Below are positions 36,433 to 46,429 of a DNA stretch of 64,000 bases, piece by piece. Position 1 is the first letter of the stretch. The number at the start of each line of letters is the position of its first letter. Both the position numbers and the translations under genes were made by a program. The DNA is from an uncultured Bacteroidales bacterium (GTDB lineage: Bacteria; Bacteroidota; Bacteroidia; Bacteroidales; Paludibacteraceae): assembly GCA_900319645.1 (NCBI GenBank), contig ONPG01000020.1:16310-80309 (forward strand), in the 5' to 3' direction. The notes under the pieces were generated by a model, which ran no database searches, was not told the origin of the DNA, and saw only the letters and a list, made by a program, of their open reading frames with translations.

Positions 36433-39400
36433 ATGAAGAACAAAATTTCTACGCTCTTGTTTGCCGTTCTGGCAAGCGTTTGTATGGTGAATGCCGCCAG
36501 TTATTCCAACATCAAGATTGGCGATCTGTACTACACCCTTTATTCCAATAGCAATTGGGATGGTCAACAGTATGTCTATACATATGAAGCTACAGTGACC
36601 AGTAATCCCAACAAGTACTCCGGCAAAGTAGTAGTCCCCGACAGCGTAACTTACCAAGGGCAAAAGTATGCTGTCAAATCCATCGGTAGTAGTGCGTTCC
36701 AAGATTGCAGTAACCTGACCATGGTGGAATTGCCGGTAGGTATTTCTGTTATTAATAACGATGCTTTCCGCAATTGTGGTAGTCTGCTTTCTGTGAATAT
36801 TCCTGAGGGAGTGACACGTATCGGTAACAGCGCTTTCCACAGTTGCACCAGTTTAAGTGCAATCGAGTTACCCAATAGCCTTACAAATATTGATGGGTAT
36901 GCTTTTCGAGATTGCGATAATTTACTTACTATTGTCATCCCGGATAATGTGACTAATATTGAAGGTTACGCTTTCTATAGTTGCGACAAATTATCTTCGG
37001 TAACCATCGGCAAAAGCGTCACCAGCATTGGAAGTTATGCTTTTGCTGACTGCTATAAATTAGGCTCAGTTTATATAACGGATTTAAGCGCTTGGTGTAA
37101 GATTGCATTTGGAAGCGAATCGGCGAACCCCTGCTGCAATGGACACCATCTGTATCTAAACGGTGAAGAAATCACGGCATTAGTTATACCCGAGGACATA
37201 ACCTCTATCAAGCAGTACGCTTTTTATGGTTGCAGCGAAATATCCTCAGTAATCATTCCTAATTCGGTCACCAGCATTGAGACCAGTGCTTTTGGCTCAT
37301 GCTCAAACTTGCAATCCGTGTCGTTGGGTAAGAACATCGCCAATCTCAACAAAGATGCTTTCTCTTCTTGCAACAAACTGAGTTCGGTAGAATGGAACAT
37401 CACCAACTTCATTGATTTTGCTTCGGCTACACTGAGTCCGTTCTACAACTATAGAAACACCATCACATCATTCACGTTTGGTAATAATGTAGAGCACATA
37501 CCGGCTTTCCTTTGCTGCGAAATGAGTAATCTCTCGCGCATCGATATTCCCGCATCAGTAACCAGCGTGGGCGAAGGTGCCTTTGCTTTCTGTAGCCGCC
37601 TAACTGCTATCAATGCAGCAGCAGGTAGCCCGCTCTATAGTTCGGTGGATGGGGTGCTGTTCAACAAGGACAAAACATCTCTCATCATCTACCCTGCCGG
37701 CAAATCTGCGACTACATACACCATCCCCAATACAGTTAAGACCATCGAGGAGAATGCATTCTACGGATGTATAAACCTGTCGTCTGTCACCGTTCCCGCA
37801 AGCGTTACATCTATTAAAGCGGGTAACGCAATTATCCCGATGTGGTATTTCTCCGGCACTACTCCCGCATCAATCGTAGAAAATGTCTTTGCGAACGATG
37901 TTTTCTTGATTGTAGAAAACGCAGATACCTACAAAGCCGCATGGCCTGCCTACGAATCACGCATTTTCCCGCGTATCACAGCCAAACTGACGATGGAGCT
38001 GCAAGCGCTATCCGACAAATCGGCTTTGCACATGGCTGTAGGCGAACCCAATCTGGAGAATGTGATTGACCTGACTATCTCCGGAACAATCAATAGTTAC
38101 GACCTCATGATCATGCGCAACAAGATGATCAACCTGCGTTATCTGGATCTAACCGAAGCCAGCATCGTGGCTAATCCCTACGAATACTACACCGGCATCT
38201 GCTCGCACGCAGACACATTGCTGGCACACTCGTTCCGCAATCTAACTTCTGTCAAACTGCCGCGCACACTGAAATATGCCGAGCAAGCTATGATTGACTG
38301 CCCGGATATCAAATATGCCGAATTTAATGGCGGTGTACTTGGTACAAAAGTTCTGCCATACGACGGAGACGGCGACTTGCAGGTAGTCTGCAACGAAGGT
38401 GTTACGAAAATCATGCCCTATGCGTTTATAGCATCGGATAGAACGCATAGGTATTATACCGGTAACTCATACAACACCAAACTTCGTTCCGTATCACTGC
38501 CGAACTCATTAGGCGTTGTTGAATCCAAACGATTCTGGTATTGCCGCAATCTGCAGGAAGTGTTATTAGGCGACGCGATTACTGAGATTCAAGACTATGC
38601 ATTCTGTGAGTGCCCTACATTGAACGAAATCCGCCTGCCGCAGCAACTCACCAGCATTGGAGACCTTGCATTCCAAGGAACCAATATTGCTGAAATCCTG
38701 ATCCCGCAGAACACGAAACGTATCGGCAACGGCGCATTTTTGGGTTCTTTCACAAGTAATAATGCTTCATACCCTTCTTTTGCAGAGAGATTGGCAACCG
38801 GTATAGGAAGTGTTACTAATAATGGTAGTGAATTATATCATTTCTATGACAATGTGCTAACAGGAAGAAGATTAAGTGAAACTGATACGTACCCATACTA
38901 TTACTATTATTCCAACTCCGCTTCTCTCCAAAAACTCTCTTTTGCACCAAACTGCAAACTGAACGAAATAGGCACGTGTGCATTTGCATTCGCACAGATT
39001 GACTCCATAGCAATGCCGGACAGTGTAGCCACTATCGGCAAATATGCATTCGTGGGTAACAAGAGCCTGAAATCCGTGAAGTTCGGCGAGAACTCCGCAT
39101 TGCGCACGATTGACCGCGGTGTATTCCAGAACTGCGATGCGATGACAGAGGTTGTTCTGCCGGCTGAACTCACGCAGATCGAGGAACTGGCATTCTCTTG
39201 CCATACCGACAAAGATGAACTGAAAGCGATTGGTTTCCCCGCCAAACTGAAAGCGATCAACCGCGCTGCATTCTATGGCCGCAAAGGATTGGAGATTATC
39301 TCCTTCCCGACCTCATTGCAGACCATCGGTGATTTTGCTTTCCAGGGTTGCACAGGATTGGACGAAATACGCGTACCAAGTACACTGCTCAGCGTAGGCG

Positions 39401-40980
39401 ATTATGCCTTTGACGATTGCAGCCACGTAACCAAGGTTTATACCTATACCGTCGAGCCGGTGAATATCGACCAAAATACCTTCTCCTGCTGGCACTCAGC
39501 AGACCTCTACGTGCCGGTGACATCCTACTACACCTATTTCTACAACACCCAATGGTCGCAGTTCCTATCGCTCAAGCCCTTTGATGAAGAGTACTCCTAT
39601 TTCTACATCAACAGCGACTATGAGTTAGGAGGCGACAATGGTACCATTGAGGGAAAACCGGATGCCGACCTTAATCCTAACTCCGGTTTGATCGTGAATG
39701 GCGAAGATCCGCAGGAGGTAGGAACTGTCACGGTCAACGGCGATGACAACAACGCAGCTTCTATCATTGCCTGCGGCGACAACCTGCTGATTGACTCGCT
39801 GGTAATCCGCCTCAATACACGTAAAAACCACTGGAGCTATTTCTGTTTCCCGTTCGATGTCAACCTCAGCCAATTGCATTTCGACTATCAATATGTAATA
39901 CGTGAGTACGACGGCGAGACACGTGCCAAACATGGCGCAGGCGGTTGGGTAAACTTCACCGGCGATGTACTACAGAAAGGTAAAGGCTACATCTTCCAGG
40001 GAGCCAAAACAGCTGAACTGGTTATCAAAATCAAGAATCCGCTCATCAGTTGCGCTGATTTTGAGCAGATTGTAGTCGCTCATAGTTCCGGCAATAGTGT
40101 CAACTCCAACTGGAACTTCATCGGTAACCCCTTCCCGAGTTGGTTCGATATGGCTTCTTTGTTACTCGGAGGTTTCTCATCGCCTGTCTATATCTGGGAC
40201 GGCACAGATTACAAAGTATATCGTCCGGGCGATGACGAGTATCACTTCCATCCGTACGAAGGCTTCTTCACGCAACCGGAGTCAACCCAGGGTATCATCG
40301 TTTGGTTAAGTGAAGGTCGTGAGACCAAAAAACAGGCGGACGAAAAGAGCAGCAAAGCCAATATGCCTGCCCGCCGTGTTCGCCAGGCAGCACAACAACG
40401 CAGCCTGATCAACCTAACTCTGGCTTCGGAAGATTACAGCGACAACACCCGTATCGTCTTCAACAATGCTGCTACGATGGACTACGAAGTAGGCCGTGAT
40501 GCCGTCAAGATGGACGGCGGCAACGGTGCTATTCACCTTTGGTCGATGGAGTACGAGGATGCGGCAACCCGCTATGCCATCAACGAGCGTCCGTTTGGCA
40601 CTATCCAAGTCGGTTTGGGCTACGACGTAGCAGAGGACGGATTCTACACCCTCTCCGCTTCGCGTATGGACACCGCTGTCGTCATCTACGATAACGAGCT
40701 GAACCAAGAGGTGGATCTCGCTAACGACGACTACTATTTCTACACCTCTGCCGGCACCAACACCTCACGTTTCACGATCTGCCGCATCAAACAGGCAACC
40801 GAGACCACTACCGCAATCGACAATGTGGTTGACAATGCCGATCAGATTGTGAATGTCTATACCATTCTGGGTGTTAAACTGCAAAGCAATGTACGCCGCA
40901 GCGATCTCAAACTGGAGAAAGGTCTCTATGTTATAGAAAATACCAATGGAGAGCGTAGCCAACTGATGATTGAGCAATAA
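36433..40980 (+). CDS. BspA-like leucine-rich-repeat surface protein with T9SS type A-like tail
   Basis: 1515 residues. Signal peptide 1-22 (LLFAVLASVCMVNAA). Two large blocks of BspA-type LRR_5 units (about 60-490 and 670-1040) with the repeated pattern IGSSAFQDCSNLTMVELP, each unit a strand plus AF-x-x-C. A non-repeat region holds typical carbohydrate-protein-like beta text (HWSYFCFPFDVNLS, NWNFIGNPFPSWFD). The last 75 residues (VYTILGVKLQSNVRRSDLKL then GLYVIEN) form a T9SS type A-like sorting domain, so it should be carried across the outer membrane and attached to the surface. BspA relatives bind host proteins or other bacteria. The stop overlaps the next start by one base. Confidence 0.92.
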   Translation: MKNKISTLLFAVLASVCMVNAASYSNIKIGDLYYTLYSNSNWDGQQYVYTYEATVTSNPNKYSGKVVVPDSVTYQGQKYAVKSIGSSAFQDCSNLTMVELPVGISVINNDAFRNCGSLLSVNIPEGVTRIGNSAFHSCTSLSAIELPNSLTNIDGYAFRDCDNLLTIVIPDNVTNIEGYAFYSCDKLSSVTIGKSVTSIGSYAFADCYKLGSVYITDLSAWCKIAFGSESANPCCNGHHLYLNGEEITALVIPEDITSIKQYAFYGCSEISSVIIPNSVTSIETSAFGSCSNLQSVSLGKNIANLNKDAFSSCNKLSSVEWNITNFIDFASATLSPFYNYRNTITSFTFGNNVEHIPAFLCCEMSNLSRIDIPASVTSVGEGAFAFCSRLTAINAAAGSPLYSSVDGVLFNKDKTSLIIYPAGKSATTYTIPNTVKTIEENAFYGCINLSSVTVPASVTSIKAGNAIIPMWYFSGTTPASIVENVFANDVFLIVENADTYKAAWPAYESRIFPRITAKLTMELQALSDKSALHMAVGEPNLENVIDLTISGTINSYDLMIMRNKMINLRYLDLTEASIVANPYEYYTGICSHADTLLAHSFRNLTSVKLPRTLKYAEQAMIDCPDIKYAEFNGGVLGTKVLPYDGDGDLQVVCNEGVTKIMPYAFIASDRTHRYYTGNSYNTKLRSVSLPNSLGVVESKRFWYCRNLQEVLLGDAITEIQDYAFCECPTLNEIRLPQQLTSIGDLAFQGTNIAEILIPQNTKRIGNGAFLGSFTSNNASYPSFAERLATGIGSVTNNGSELYHFYDNVLTGRRLSETDTYPYYYYYSNSASLQKLSFAPNCKLNEIGTCAFAFAQIDSIAMPDSVATIGKYAFVGNKSLKSVKFGENSALRTIDRGVFQNCDAMTEVVLPAELTQIEELAFSCHTDKDELKAIGFPAKLKAINRAAFYGRKGLEIISFPTSLQTIGDFAFQGCTGLDEIRVPSTLLSVGDYAFDDCSHVTKVYTYTVEPVNIDQNTFSCWHSADLYVPVTSYYTYFYNTQWSQFLSLKPFDEEYSYFYINSDYELGGDNGTIEGKPDADLNPNSGLIVNGEDPQEVGTVTVNGDDNNAASIIACGDNLLIDSLVIRLNTRKNHWSYFCFPFDVNLSQLHFDYQYVIREYDGETRAKHGAGGWVNFTGDVLQKGKGYIFQGAKTAELVIKIKNPLISCADFEQIVVAHSSGNSVNSNWNFIGNPFPSWFDMASLLLGGFSSPVYIWDGTDYKVYRPGDDEYHFHPYEGFFTQPESTQGIIVWLSEGRETKKQADEKSSKANMPARRVRQAAQQRSLINLTLASEDYSDNTRIVFNNAATMDYEVGRDAVKMDGGNGAIHLWSMEYEDAATRYAINERPFGTIQVGLGYDVAEDGFYTLSASRMDTAVVIYDNELNQEVDLANDDYYFYTSAGTNTSRFTICRIKQATETTTAIDNVVDNADQIVNVYTILGVKLQSNVRRSDLKLEKGLYVIENTNGERSQLMIEQ

Positions 40981-43900
40981 TGAGCAACCTTTCACGACAT
41001 AGTTGGCTGGTCCTGTTGCTGGTTATTTCCAGCACAGGTACGCTATGGGCGGATGAGGAGTTCAACCCCAGCAATCCGCCGGAGCCGATGGTGCAGTATG
41101 TGGTGTCTATCTCAGCGGATCCGGCGGAAGGAGTATCGTCTATCACCAAAGGCGGTGAGTTCTCTATGGGACGCACTATCACGATCAGTGCCACCGTCCA
41201 AAGCGGCTATCGGTTCCTCTACTGGACACTCAACGGCCGCGAATATGCCACCTCGTCGTCCTGCACCTACACGGTAGGAGACAGCACGGTTGTTTTCGTA
41301 GCCCATGTGGCTAAGAACCCCACGGTTACGGTGAGTATTACTCCTGCCGAAGCAGGGCGCGTGTATGGTAGCGGGACCTATTCTCCTGGCAACAGACCGC
41401 GTATTTACACCAACGCCAACAGCGGATACACGTTTCTCTATTGGACGCTCAATGGCGAGCAGTACACTACATCCTCTTCGTTCTATTACACCATAGGCGA
41501 GACTGACTTGGAGTTTGTAGCGGTTTATCAGGCGGATAACCAGCCGGAACCCGAAGATCCGGAAGCGCCATTTGAACCGGAGAGCCCGGCGGAGCCGATG
41601 GTGTTCTATCCCGTGACGATAACTACGAATTTGCCTGCCGGCGTAAAACCTGCCTCCATCAGCCGCGGTGGATCTTATGCACCGGGAAAGGAGATACAGA
41701 TTAGCACCACCGCAAGCACCGACTATGCGTTTCTCTATTGGGCACTCAATGGCCGTCAACATACCACCTCTTCGTCCTTCGCTTATACGGTTGGCGACAG
41801 CGCGGTAACCTTTGTGGCGGTTTTTGAGGCAAAACAGCAGATTACCACCTCTGTTACGCCTGCCGGTGCAGGCACGGTGACCAGCGGAGGATGGTACACA
41901 CAAGGCTCGCAGTTAACCATCAACACTACTGCCAATAGCGGCTACACATTCAAGCATTGGACGCTCAACGGAGAGGAATATGCCGCAACACCCACGTTCC
42001 GCTATTCTGTAGGTAGTGCTTCCGCCGAATTTGTAGCAGTCTATGAGAAGATTGAGGAGCCGGAACCTATACCGGATGAAGACGAACCGTTTATTCCTTC
42101 CAATCCGGGCGAACCACTCGTCGAAAAGACAGCACTGCTGATCACCGTTCTTTCTGCGGACACTACGATGGGTATCGTAAGCGGCCTGCCTACTACGCCT
42201 ATCTTCGAGGGCGATACGATCACACTGACCGCAACGCCTAAACCGGGTTACGCCTTCCGCCGTTGGTCGGACGGCAATACCGCTAATCCGCGGACAATTA
42301 CTCCTACGCGGGATGGTATTTACAAAGCCTACTTCGAGGGAATCAGCCATACCATCACTTTCTACGACTGCGATAGCACAGTGCTTGATAGCCGCCAATG
42401 GGCATATGGAGAAACACCTACCTGTATCAGTCCTGCCAAACCCGAAGATGACAACTATAGCTATCGCTTCAAAGGATGGCAACCGCAGGTAGTTCCCGTC
42501 ACTGCGGATGCCTGCTATTATGCCCGGTACGACACCACCGTCATCACCAAATACCCGGTGTTCTTCCTCGATTGGGACGGCTCCGTTTTATCGCAACAGA
42601 ATGTGATTGAGGGCGGAGCGGCTACAGCTCCTGCCAACCCGGTGCGCGAAGGGTACACTTTCACCGGTTGGGGGTCGGATTTCTCCAATATCACAGCGTT
42701 TACCATTGTTCTGGCGCAATATGAGGAAATTGTGATTGAGGTCTATTCCGTGCGTTTCTATGACTGGGACAACACCTTGCTCAAAACCGATAGTGTTTTG
42801 TATGGGCGCGACGCGCGAGCTCCCTCCAAACCCACACGGGAAGGCTATACCTTCATCGGCTGGGACACTGATTTCCACAATGTGACAATGAGTCTGATTG
42901 TCAATGCGCTCTACCGCATCAACCGCTACTGCGTACGATTCCTGGATTGGAACGGCACAGTGCTCCAAAGCGATAGCATTGACTATCTCGGTGCCGCTAC
43001 TGCGCCTGCGAACCCCACCCGAGAGGGATTCACTTTTATCGGTTGGGACAAGACCTTTGATTCCATTCGCACCCACATGGATATCACCGCTTTGTATGAA
43101 GCCAACCGATACCCCGTCTATTTTGTCGATTGGGATGGTACGGTGCTTTCCGTACAAGAAGCCGGACACGGAGGAAAAGCCACGCCTCCGGCTAATCCTA
43201 CGCGCGAAGGATATACCTTTATGGGCTGGCAGGGCGATTATTCACATGTATATGGGACAACCGTTGTAGTGGCAGACTATACCGCCGGCACACAGATGCA
43301 TACAGTTGTCTCCTGTCAGGACGGATGGGATAATTCCGAAATGAGTACCTCGCCTTTGACCCTCTATCTGCCTCTGGCTCCGGCACATGCCGGATACGCA
43401 GTTTCCGGTTATGATGTATTAAGTTCTCCGCTCGCAGATGGTCTGTCCATCCGTGCGAACTACGTCCCAGTGCCTAATCACAAACCGGCAGCGCAGAATA
43501 GCACACAGGCTGTTTCCTACACCGTCTATTTCCTCGATTGGAACAACACGATCCTGGCTACTCAATCTGTGCCGGCGGGTGGCAAGGCTACTCCGCCTAC
43601 TCCCCCCTCGCGACCGGGATACATATTCACCGGTTGGAGTGCTGATCTTAGCTGTATCACGGCTAACACCTTTGCTATCGCACAATATACCAAGGCGCAA
43701 GCTGGTGTATATGCCGTTCGTTTCGTGGATTGGGATGGCACTATCCTCAAAACCGATAGTGTCACACATGGCGGCACTACTACCGCGCCGGTCAATCCCT
43801 CTCGCGAAGGATACACTTTCATCGGGTGGGACAAGGATTTTCATGTCATTAAAGAAGAAATGACCATTACTGCCCAATATCGCATCAATCCGCGTGTCTG

Positions 43901-44393
43901 TTTCGTAGATTGGGATGGAACCATTTTGGCTGAAAGGATCATTGATTACGAAGCAACGGCTACTGCACCGGCCAATCCATCTCGAGAGGGTTATACCTTC
44001 AGCGGTTGGCAAGGCACCTATACGTCCGTCACCAACGACATGAACTTCGTGGTGGCGCAATATACGCCTCAGCCGAATACCGACGGTTATCCGGTACACT
44101 ATATGGACGGTCTGGACGAAAGCATGTACGCCGTGGGATATATAAACTTCACACTCCCTACCGAGCCCGCTCATACAGGTTTCCTGTTCAGTCATTGGCT
44201 TGTAGTTGAAGGATTTCTGGAGGATGGTATTACTCTCCGCGCTGTGTTTGAGAAACAATCAAGCACCCCTACCGCTATTGATAATGGCTCTTCTATCCAC
44301 GAAGAGGAGGGTAAACTCATCCTCTTAAACGGGCAGATCTTCATCCATAGAGGTGAGCGCATCTACACCCTCACCGGTCAAGCGGTTCTCTAA
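40980..44393 (+). CDS. InlB-repeat surface protein with sorting tail
   Basis: 1137 residues. Signal peptide about 1-24 (WLVLLLVISSTGTLWA). The first half has four to five modules with Y-FLYWTLNG-YTTSSS; the second half has eight InlB/Listeria-Bacteroides units (YPVFFLDWDGSVLS type, followed by REGYTFTGW) between about 450 and 1030. Tail: GKLILLNGQIFIHRGERIYT, then LTGQAVL, like the ends of the giant proteins at 8.3 and 63.7 kb. Probably a T9SS-exported adhesin encoded with the BspA-like gene (TAATG overlap). Confidence 0.88.
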   Translation: MSNLSRHSWLVLLLVISSTGTLWADEEFNPSNPPEPMVQYVVSISADPAEGVSSITKGGEFSMGRTITISATVQSGYRFLYWTLNGREYATSSSCTYTVGDSTVVFVAHVAKNPTVTVSITPAEAGRVYGSGTYSPGNRPRIYTNANSGYTFLYWTLNGEQYTTSSSFYYTIGETDLEFVAVYQADNQPEPEDPEAPFEPESPAEPMVFYPVTITTNLPAGVKPASISRGGSYAPGKEIQISTTASTDYAFLYWALNGRQHTTSSSFAYTVGDSAVTFVAVFEAKQQITTSVTPAGAGTVTSGGWYTQGSQLTINTTANSGYTFKHWTLNGEEYAATPTFRYSVGSASAEFVAVYEKIEEPEPIPDEDEPFIPSNPGEPLVEKTALLITVLSADTTMGIVSGLPTTPIFEGDTITLTATPKPGYAFRRWSDGNTANPRTITPTRDGIYKAYFEGISHTITFYDCDSTVLDSRQWAYGETPTCISPAKPEDDNYSYRFKGWQPQVVPVTADACYYARYDTTVITKYPVFFLDWDGSVLSQQNVIEGGAATAPANPVREGYTFTGWGSDFSNITAFTIVLAQYEEIVIEVYSVRFYDWDNTLLKTDSVLYGRDARAPSKPTREGYTFIGWDTDFHNVTMSLIVNALYRINRYCVRFLDWNGTVLQSDSIDYLGAATAPANPTREGFTFIGWDKTFDSIRTHMDITALYEANRYPVYFVDWDGTVLSVQEAGHGGKATPPANPTREGYTFMGWQGDYSHVYGTTVVVADYTAGTQMHTVVSCQDGWDNSEMSTSPLTLYLPLAPAHAGYAVSGYDVLSSPLADGLSIRANYVPVPNHKPAAQNSTQAVSYTVYFLDWNNTILATQSVPAGGKATPPTPPSRPGYIFTGWSADLSCITANTFAIAQYTKAQAGVYAVRFVDWDGTILKTDSVTHGGTTTAPVNPSREGYTFIGWDKDFHVIKEEMTITAQYRINPRVCFVDWDGTILAERIIDYEATATAPANPSREGYTFSGWQGTYTSVTNDMNFVVAQYTPQPNTDGYPVHYMDGLDESMYAVGYINFTLPTEPAHTGFLFSHWLVVEGFLEDGITLRAVFEKQSSTPTAIDNGSSIHEEEGKLILLNGQIFIHRGERIYTLTGQAVL

Positions 44394-44434
44394 CAAGTTG
44401 CTTCAACAACTCACCACCGAGAGACGAGCGAGAG

Positions 44435-44531
44435 TCCATCAACGGCAATCCGACATATCGGGTTGCCGTTTTTAGTGTAGCGTTTGATAAAAAAACGTTA
44501 GATGGTTGAAAAAAAAGCAAATAAATTTGCA
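44435..44531 (+). repeat. Direct repeat DR1 before ATPase cassette 1
   Basis: 97 bases, about 96% identical to 45942-46037. It contains a terminator for the InlB-repeat gene (AACGGCAATCCG, 6-base loop, CGGGTTGCCGTT, T tract; 44441-44473), then an A-rich stretch, and ends just past a TTTG -33 element. Confidence 0.9.
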
Positions 44532-44557
44532 CATGTCTGCAAAAAGTTGTATCTTTG
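44526..44557 (+). promoter_or_regulatory. Promoter of ATPase gene 1
   Basis: TTTG (44526-44529, last bases of DR1), 20 bases, TATCTTTG (44550-44557). Confidence 0.8.
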
Positions 44558-44602
44558 CAGCGAATTTTGATGCAAAAAGTTTATATATGATGCAATAATT
44601 AC

Positions 44603-45928
44603 ATGCAAAAAGTCACAACGCTTATGCTTAAAAGAAAGATTGTCAATAATTTAGAAGAGTGGCACAAAGACCCCTTGAAGAAGGCACTATTATTAAAAGG
44701 TGCCCGCCAAGTCGGTAAGACGACAACAGTTCGTGAATTTGCCAAAAACAATTACACGTACTTTGTAGAAATCAATTTTGAAAAGTTTCCATTGGCTAAG
44801 CAAGCATTTGACGGTAATTTGGATGCAGAAACAATCATTTCCAAATTGTCATTGATGGGGTTTGGCCCATTTGTAGAACACCAAACCCTTATCTTTTTTG
44901 ATGAGATACAGACCTGTCCCAATGCCAGGACAGCCATCAAGTTTCTGGTGGAAAACGGGCGTTTTGATTATATTGAGTCCGGTTCGCTTCTTGGATTGCA
45001 TTATGCAGATGTCAGTTCCTATCCTGTTGGTTTTGAGTATAGTGTGAATATGTACCCGCTGGATTTTGAAGAGTTCCTATGGGCAAAGGGAGTGGGAAAT
45101 AGTGTCATTGAGTCTATCAAAAAAACATTATGTGCCCGTCAACCTATCGATGAATTCATGCATGAGCAGTTGAGTAAATACTACCGTGAATACTTAATCG
45201 TAGGAGGAATGCCGGAGGTAGTAAATACGTATTTGCAAAATGTGGATTTCTCTAAAACGCTTCAAGTGCAGCGCAGTATCATTGACAGCTACCGTGATGA
45301 TATAGCCAAATATGCCGGACAGGAAAAGGCACGAGCCACATTGTTCTTCGATGCGATCCCCTCAGAATTGAGCAAACAGAAAAAACGGTTTATTATTGCA
45401 GATATCGAGCAAAAGGCTACCGCTCGAAAATATGAAAATGCTGCGCAGTGGCTGACAGATGCGGGTATTGCTTATTTCTCTTACAATACGCATGACTTAC
45501 TCTTGCCGTTTGAGCAATATGAGAACCGGAGTCTCTACAAAGTTTTTTTGTTGGATACAGGTTTGTTGTGTTCCATGTGGCGGGAACCGATTCAGTGGCA
45601 GGTCCTTAATGGAGAGATTGATATCAACGAAGGGGCTTTGACTGAAAATTACGTGGCTGCTGAACTGACAAAGAAAGGTTATCCACTGCACTATTACGAT
45701 CGTAAAAGTCGTCAAGAGTTGGATTTTCTGATTGTTCAAAACAATAAGATTAGCATCATTGAGGTAAAATCAGGCAATGACTACAGGCATCACTCTTCTT
45801 TGGATAATGCATTGGAGAAAACAAATCTCTCATTGGGAGAAGCAATGGTGGTTTGCAAATTCCCTATGCAGAAATCCGGAGAGATACAATATCTCCCGCT
45901 ATATGCATTAGGTTGGATATATGTCTGA
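44603..45928 (+). CDS. AAA_14/DUF4143 ATPase 1
   Basis: 441 residues (an ATG at 44624, MLKRKI, is an alternative start). Walker A KGARQVGKTTT near residue 33, Walker B LIFFDEIQTC, sensor-like GSLLGL, then a DUF4143 domain with a PD-(D/E)XK-like end (RQELDFLIV, IIEVKSG). These proteins are very common in Bacteroidota and archaea as isolated accessory genes; a defence or mobile-element role is suspected, not shown. The gene sits between two 97-base direct repeats and has its own promoter. Confidence 0.92.
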   Translation: MQKVTTLMLKRKIVNNLEEWHKDPLKKALLLKGARQVGKTTTVREFAKNNYTYFVEINFEKFPLAKQAFDGNLDAETIISKLSLMGFGPFVEHQTLIFFDEIQTCPNARTAIKFLVENGRFDYIESGSLLGLHYADVSSYPVGFEYSVNMYPLDFEEFLWAKGVGNSVIESIKKTLCARQPIDEFMHEQLSKYYREYLIVGGMPEVVNTYLQNVDFSKTLQVQRSIIDSYRDDIAKYAGQEKARATLFFDAIPSELSKQKKRFIIADIEQKATARKYENAAQWLTDAGIAYFSYNTHDLLLPFEQYENRSLYKVFLLDTGLLCSMWREPIQWQVLNGEIDINEGALTENYVAAELTKKGYPLHYYDRKSRQELDFLIVQNNKISIIEVKSGNDYRHHSSLDNALEKTNLSLGEAMVVCKFPMQKSGEIQYLPLYALGWIYV

Positions 45929-45941
45929 GCATTCTGTTTAT

Positions 45942-46037
45942 TCCATCAACGGCAATCCGACATATCGGGTTGCCGTTTTTAGTGTCGCGATTGATAAAAA
46001 ACGTTGGATGGTTGAAAAAAAAGCAAATAAATTTGCA
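45942..46037 (+). repeat. Direct repeat DR2 after ATPase cassette 1
   Basis: Second copy of DR1, 14 bases after the ATPase stop: the same terminator (45948-45980), A-rich stretch and TTTG, with three substitutions and one missing base. Confidence 0.9.
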
Positions 46038-46063
46038 TGAATGAAAAATTTATAGTATCTTTG
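46032..46063 (+). promoter_or_regulatory. Promoter of the CsgG/LPP20/peptide operon
   Basis: TTTG (46032-46035, inside DR2), 20 bases, TATCTTTG (46056-46063). Confidence 0.8.
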
Positions 46064-46429
46064 CACCGTGGAATAGAGATTCCGCGCAATCACTTACGCC
46101 GAGCCTGCCGTGTGCAGGAGGGTTTGAGGGTGATTATTACATATTAAAAAAGGCGTTTATTGACGCTTTGTATTTGACGCACAAAAAGCTTAGCACACTT
46201 TTTTCATCAAACCAAAAGTCAAAACAAAGTAAAGCAATCAGACGCCTACGGGTATGACTATTCATACCTGCCTGCTGTTTTTTAGCAGGCGGTTTGTCAT
46301 ATCGGCGTAGGTTTCATTGTTGTTTATTTGACTTTTGGGGGTAAGTGCTAAGACCCTTGTGCATAGATGAGCAATAGCGAAGTCTGCGCTTTTTGGTGTA
46401 TATGCGTGCGTGCAAACAACTTATATATC
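46064..46429 (+). ncRNA. Long structured leader RNA of the CsgG/LPP20/peptide operon
   Basis: About 360 bases between promoter and first start codon. Stem-loops in order: GGAAT/ATTCC; AATCAC (46088-46093) with GTGATT (46130-46135) enclosing CCTGC/GCAGG; then nested stems CTTAGCAC (46189-46196)/GTGCTAAG (46345-46352), CCAAAAGTCAAA (46212-46223)/TTTGACTTTTGG (46327-46338), CAAT/ATTG, GCCTACG (46244-46250)/CGTAGG(T) (46306-46312), ATGAC/GTCAT, GCCTGCT (46270-46276)/AGCAGGC (46284-46290); finally AGCG/CGCT plus T tract near 46375-46396. It could be a cis-regulatory element or a separate RNA ended at that last hairpin. I cannot match it to a named family. Confidence 0.6.

Noticed and set aside
46189-46352. 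tmRNA or tRNA-like gene in the structured leader
   Set aside because: No acceptor stem with CCA, T arm or resume codon; only nested hairpins are present.
46367-46429. An upstream in-frame ATG extending the first operon gene by 21 codons
   Set aside because: It lies in the structured leader, and the signal peptide starts properly at 46430.
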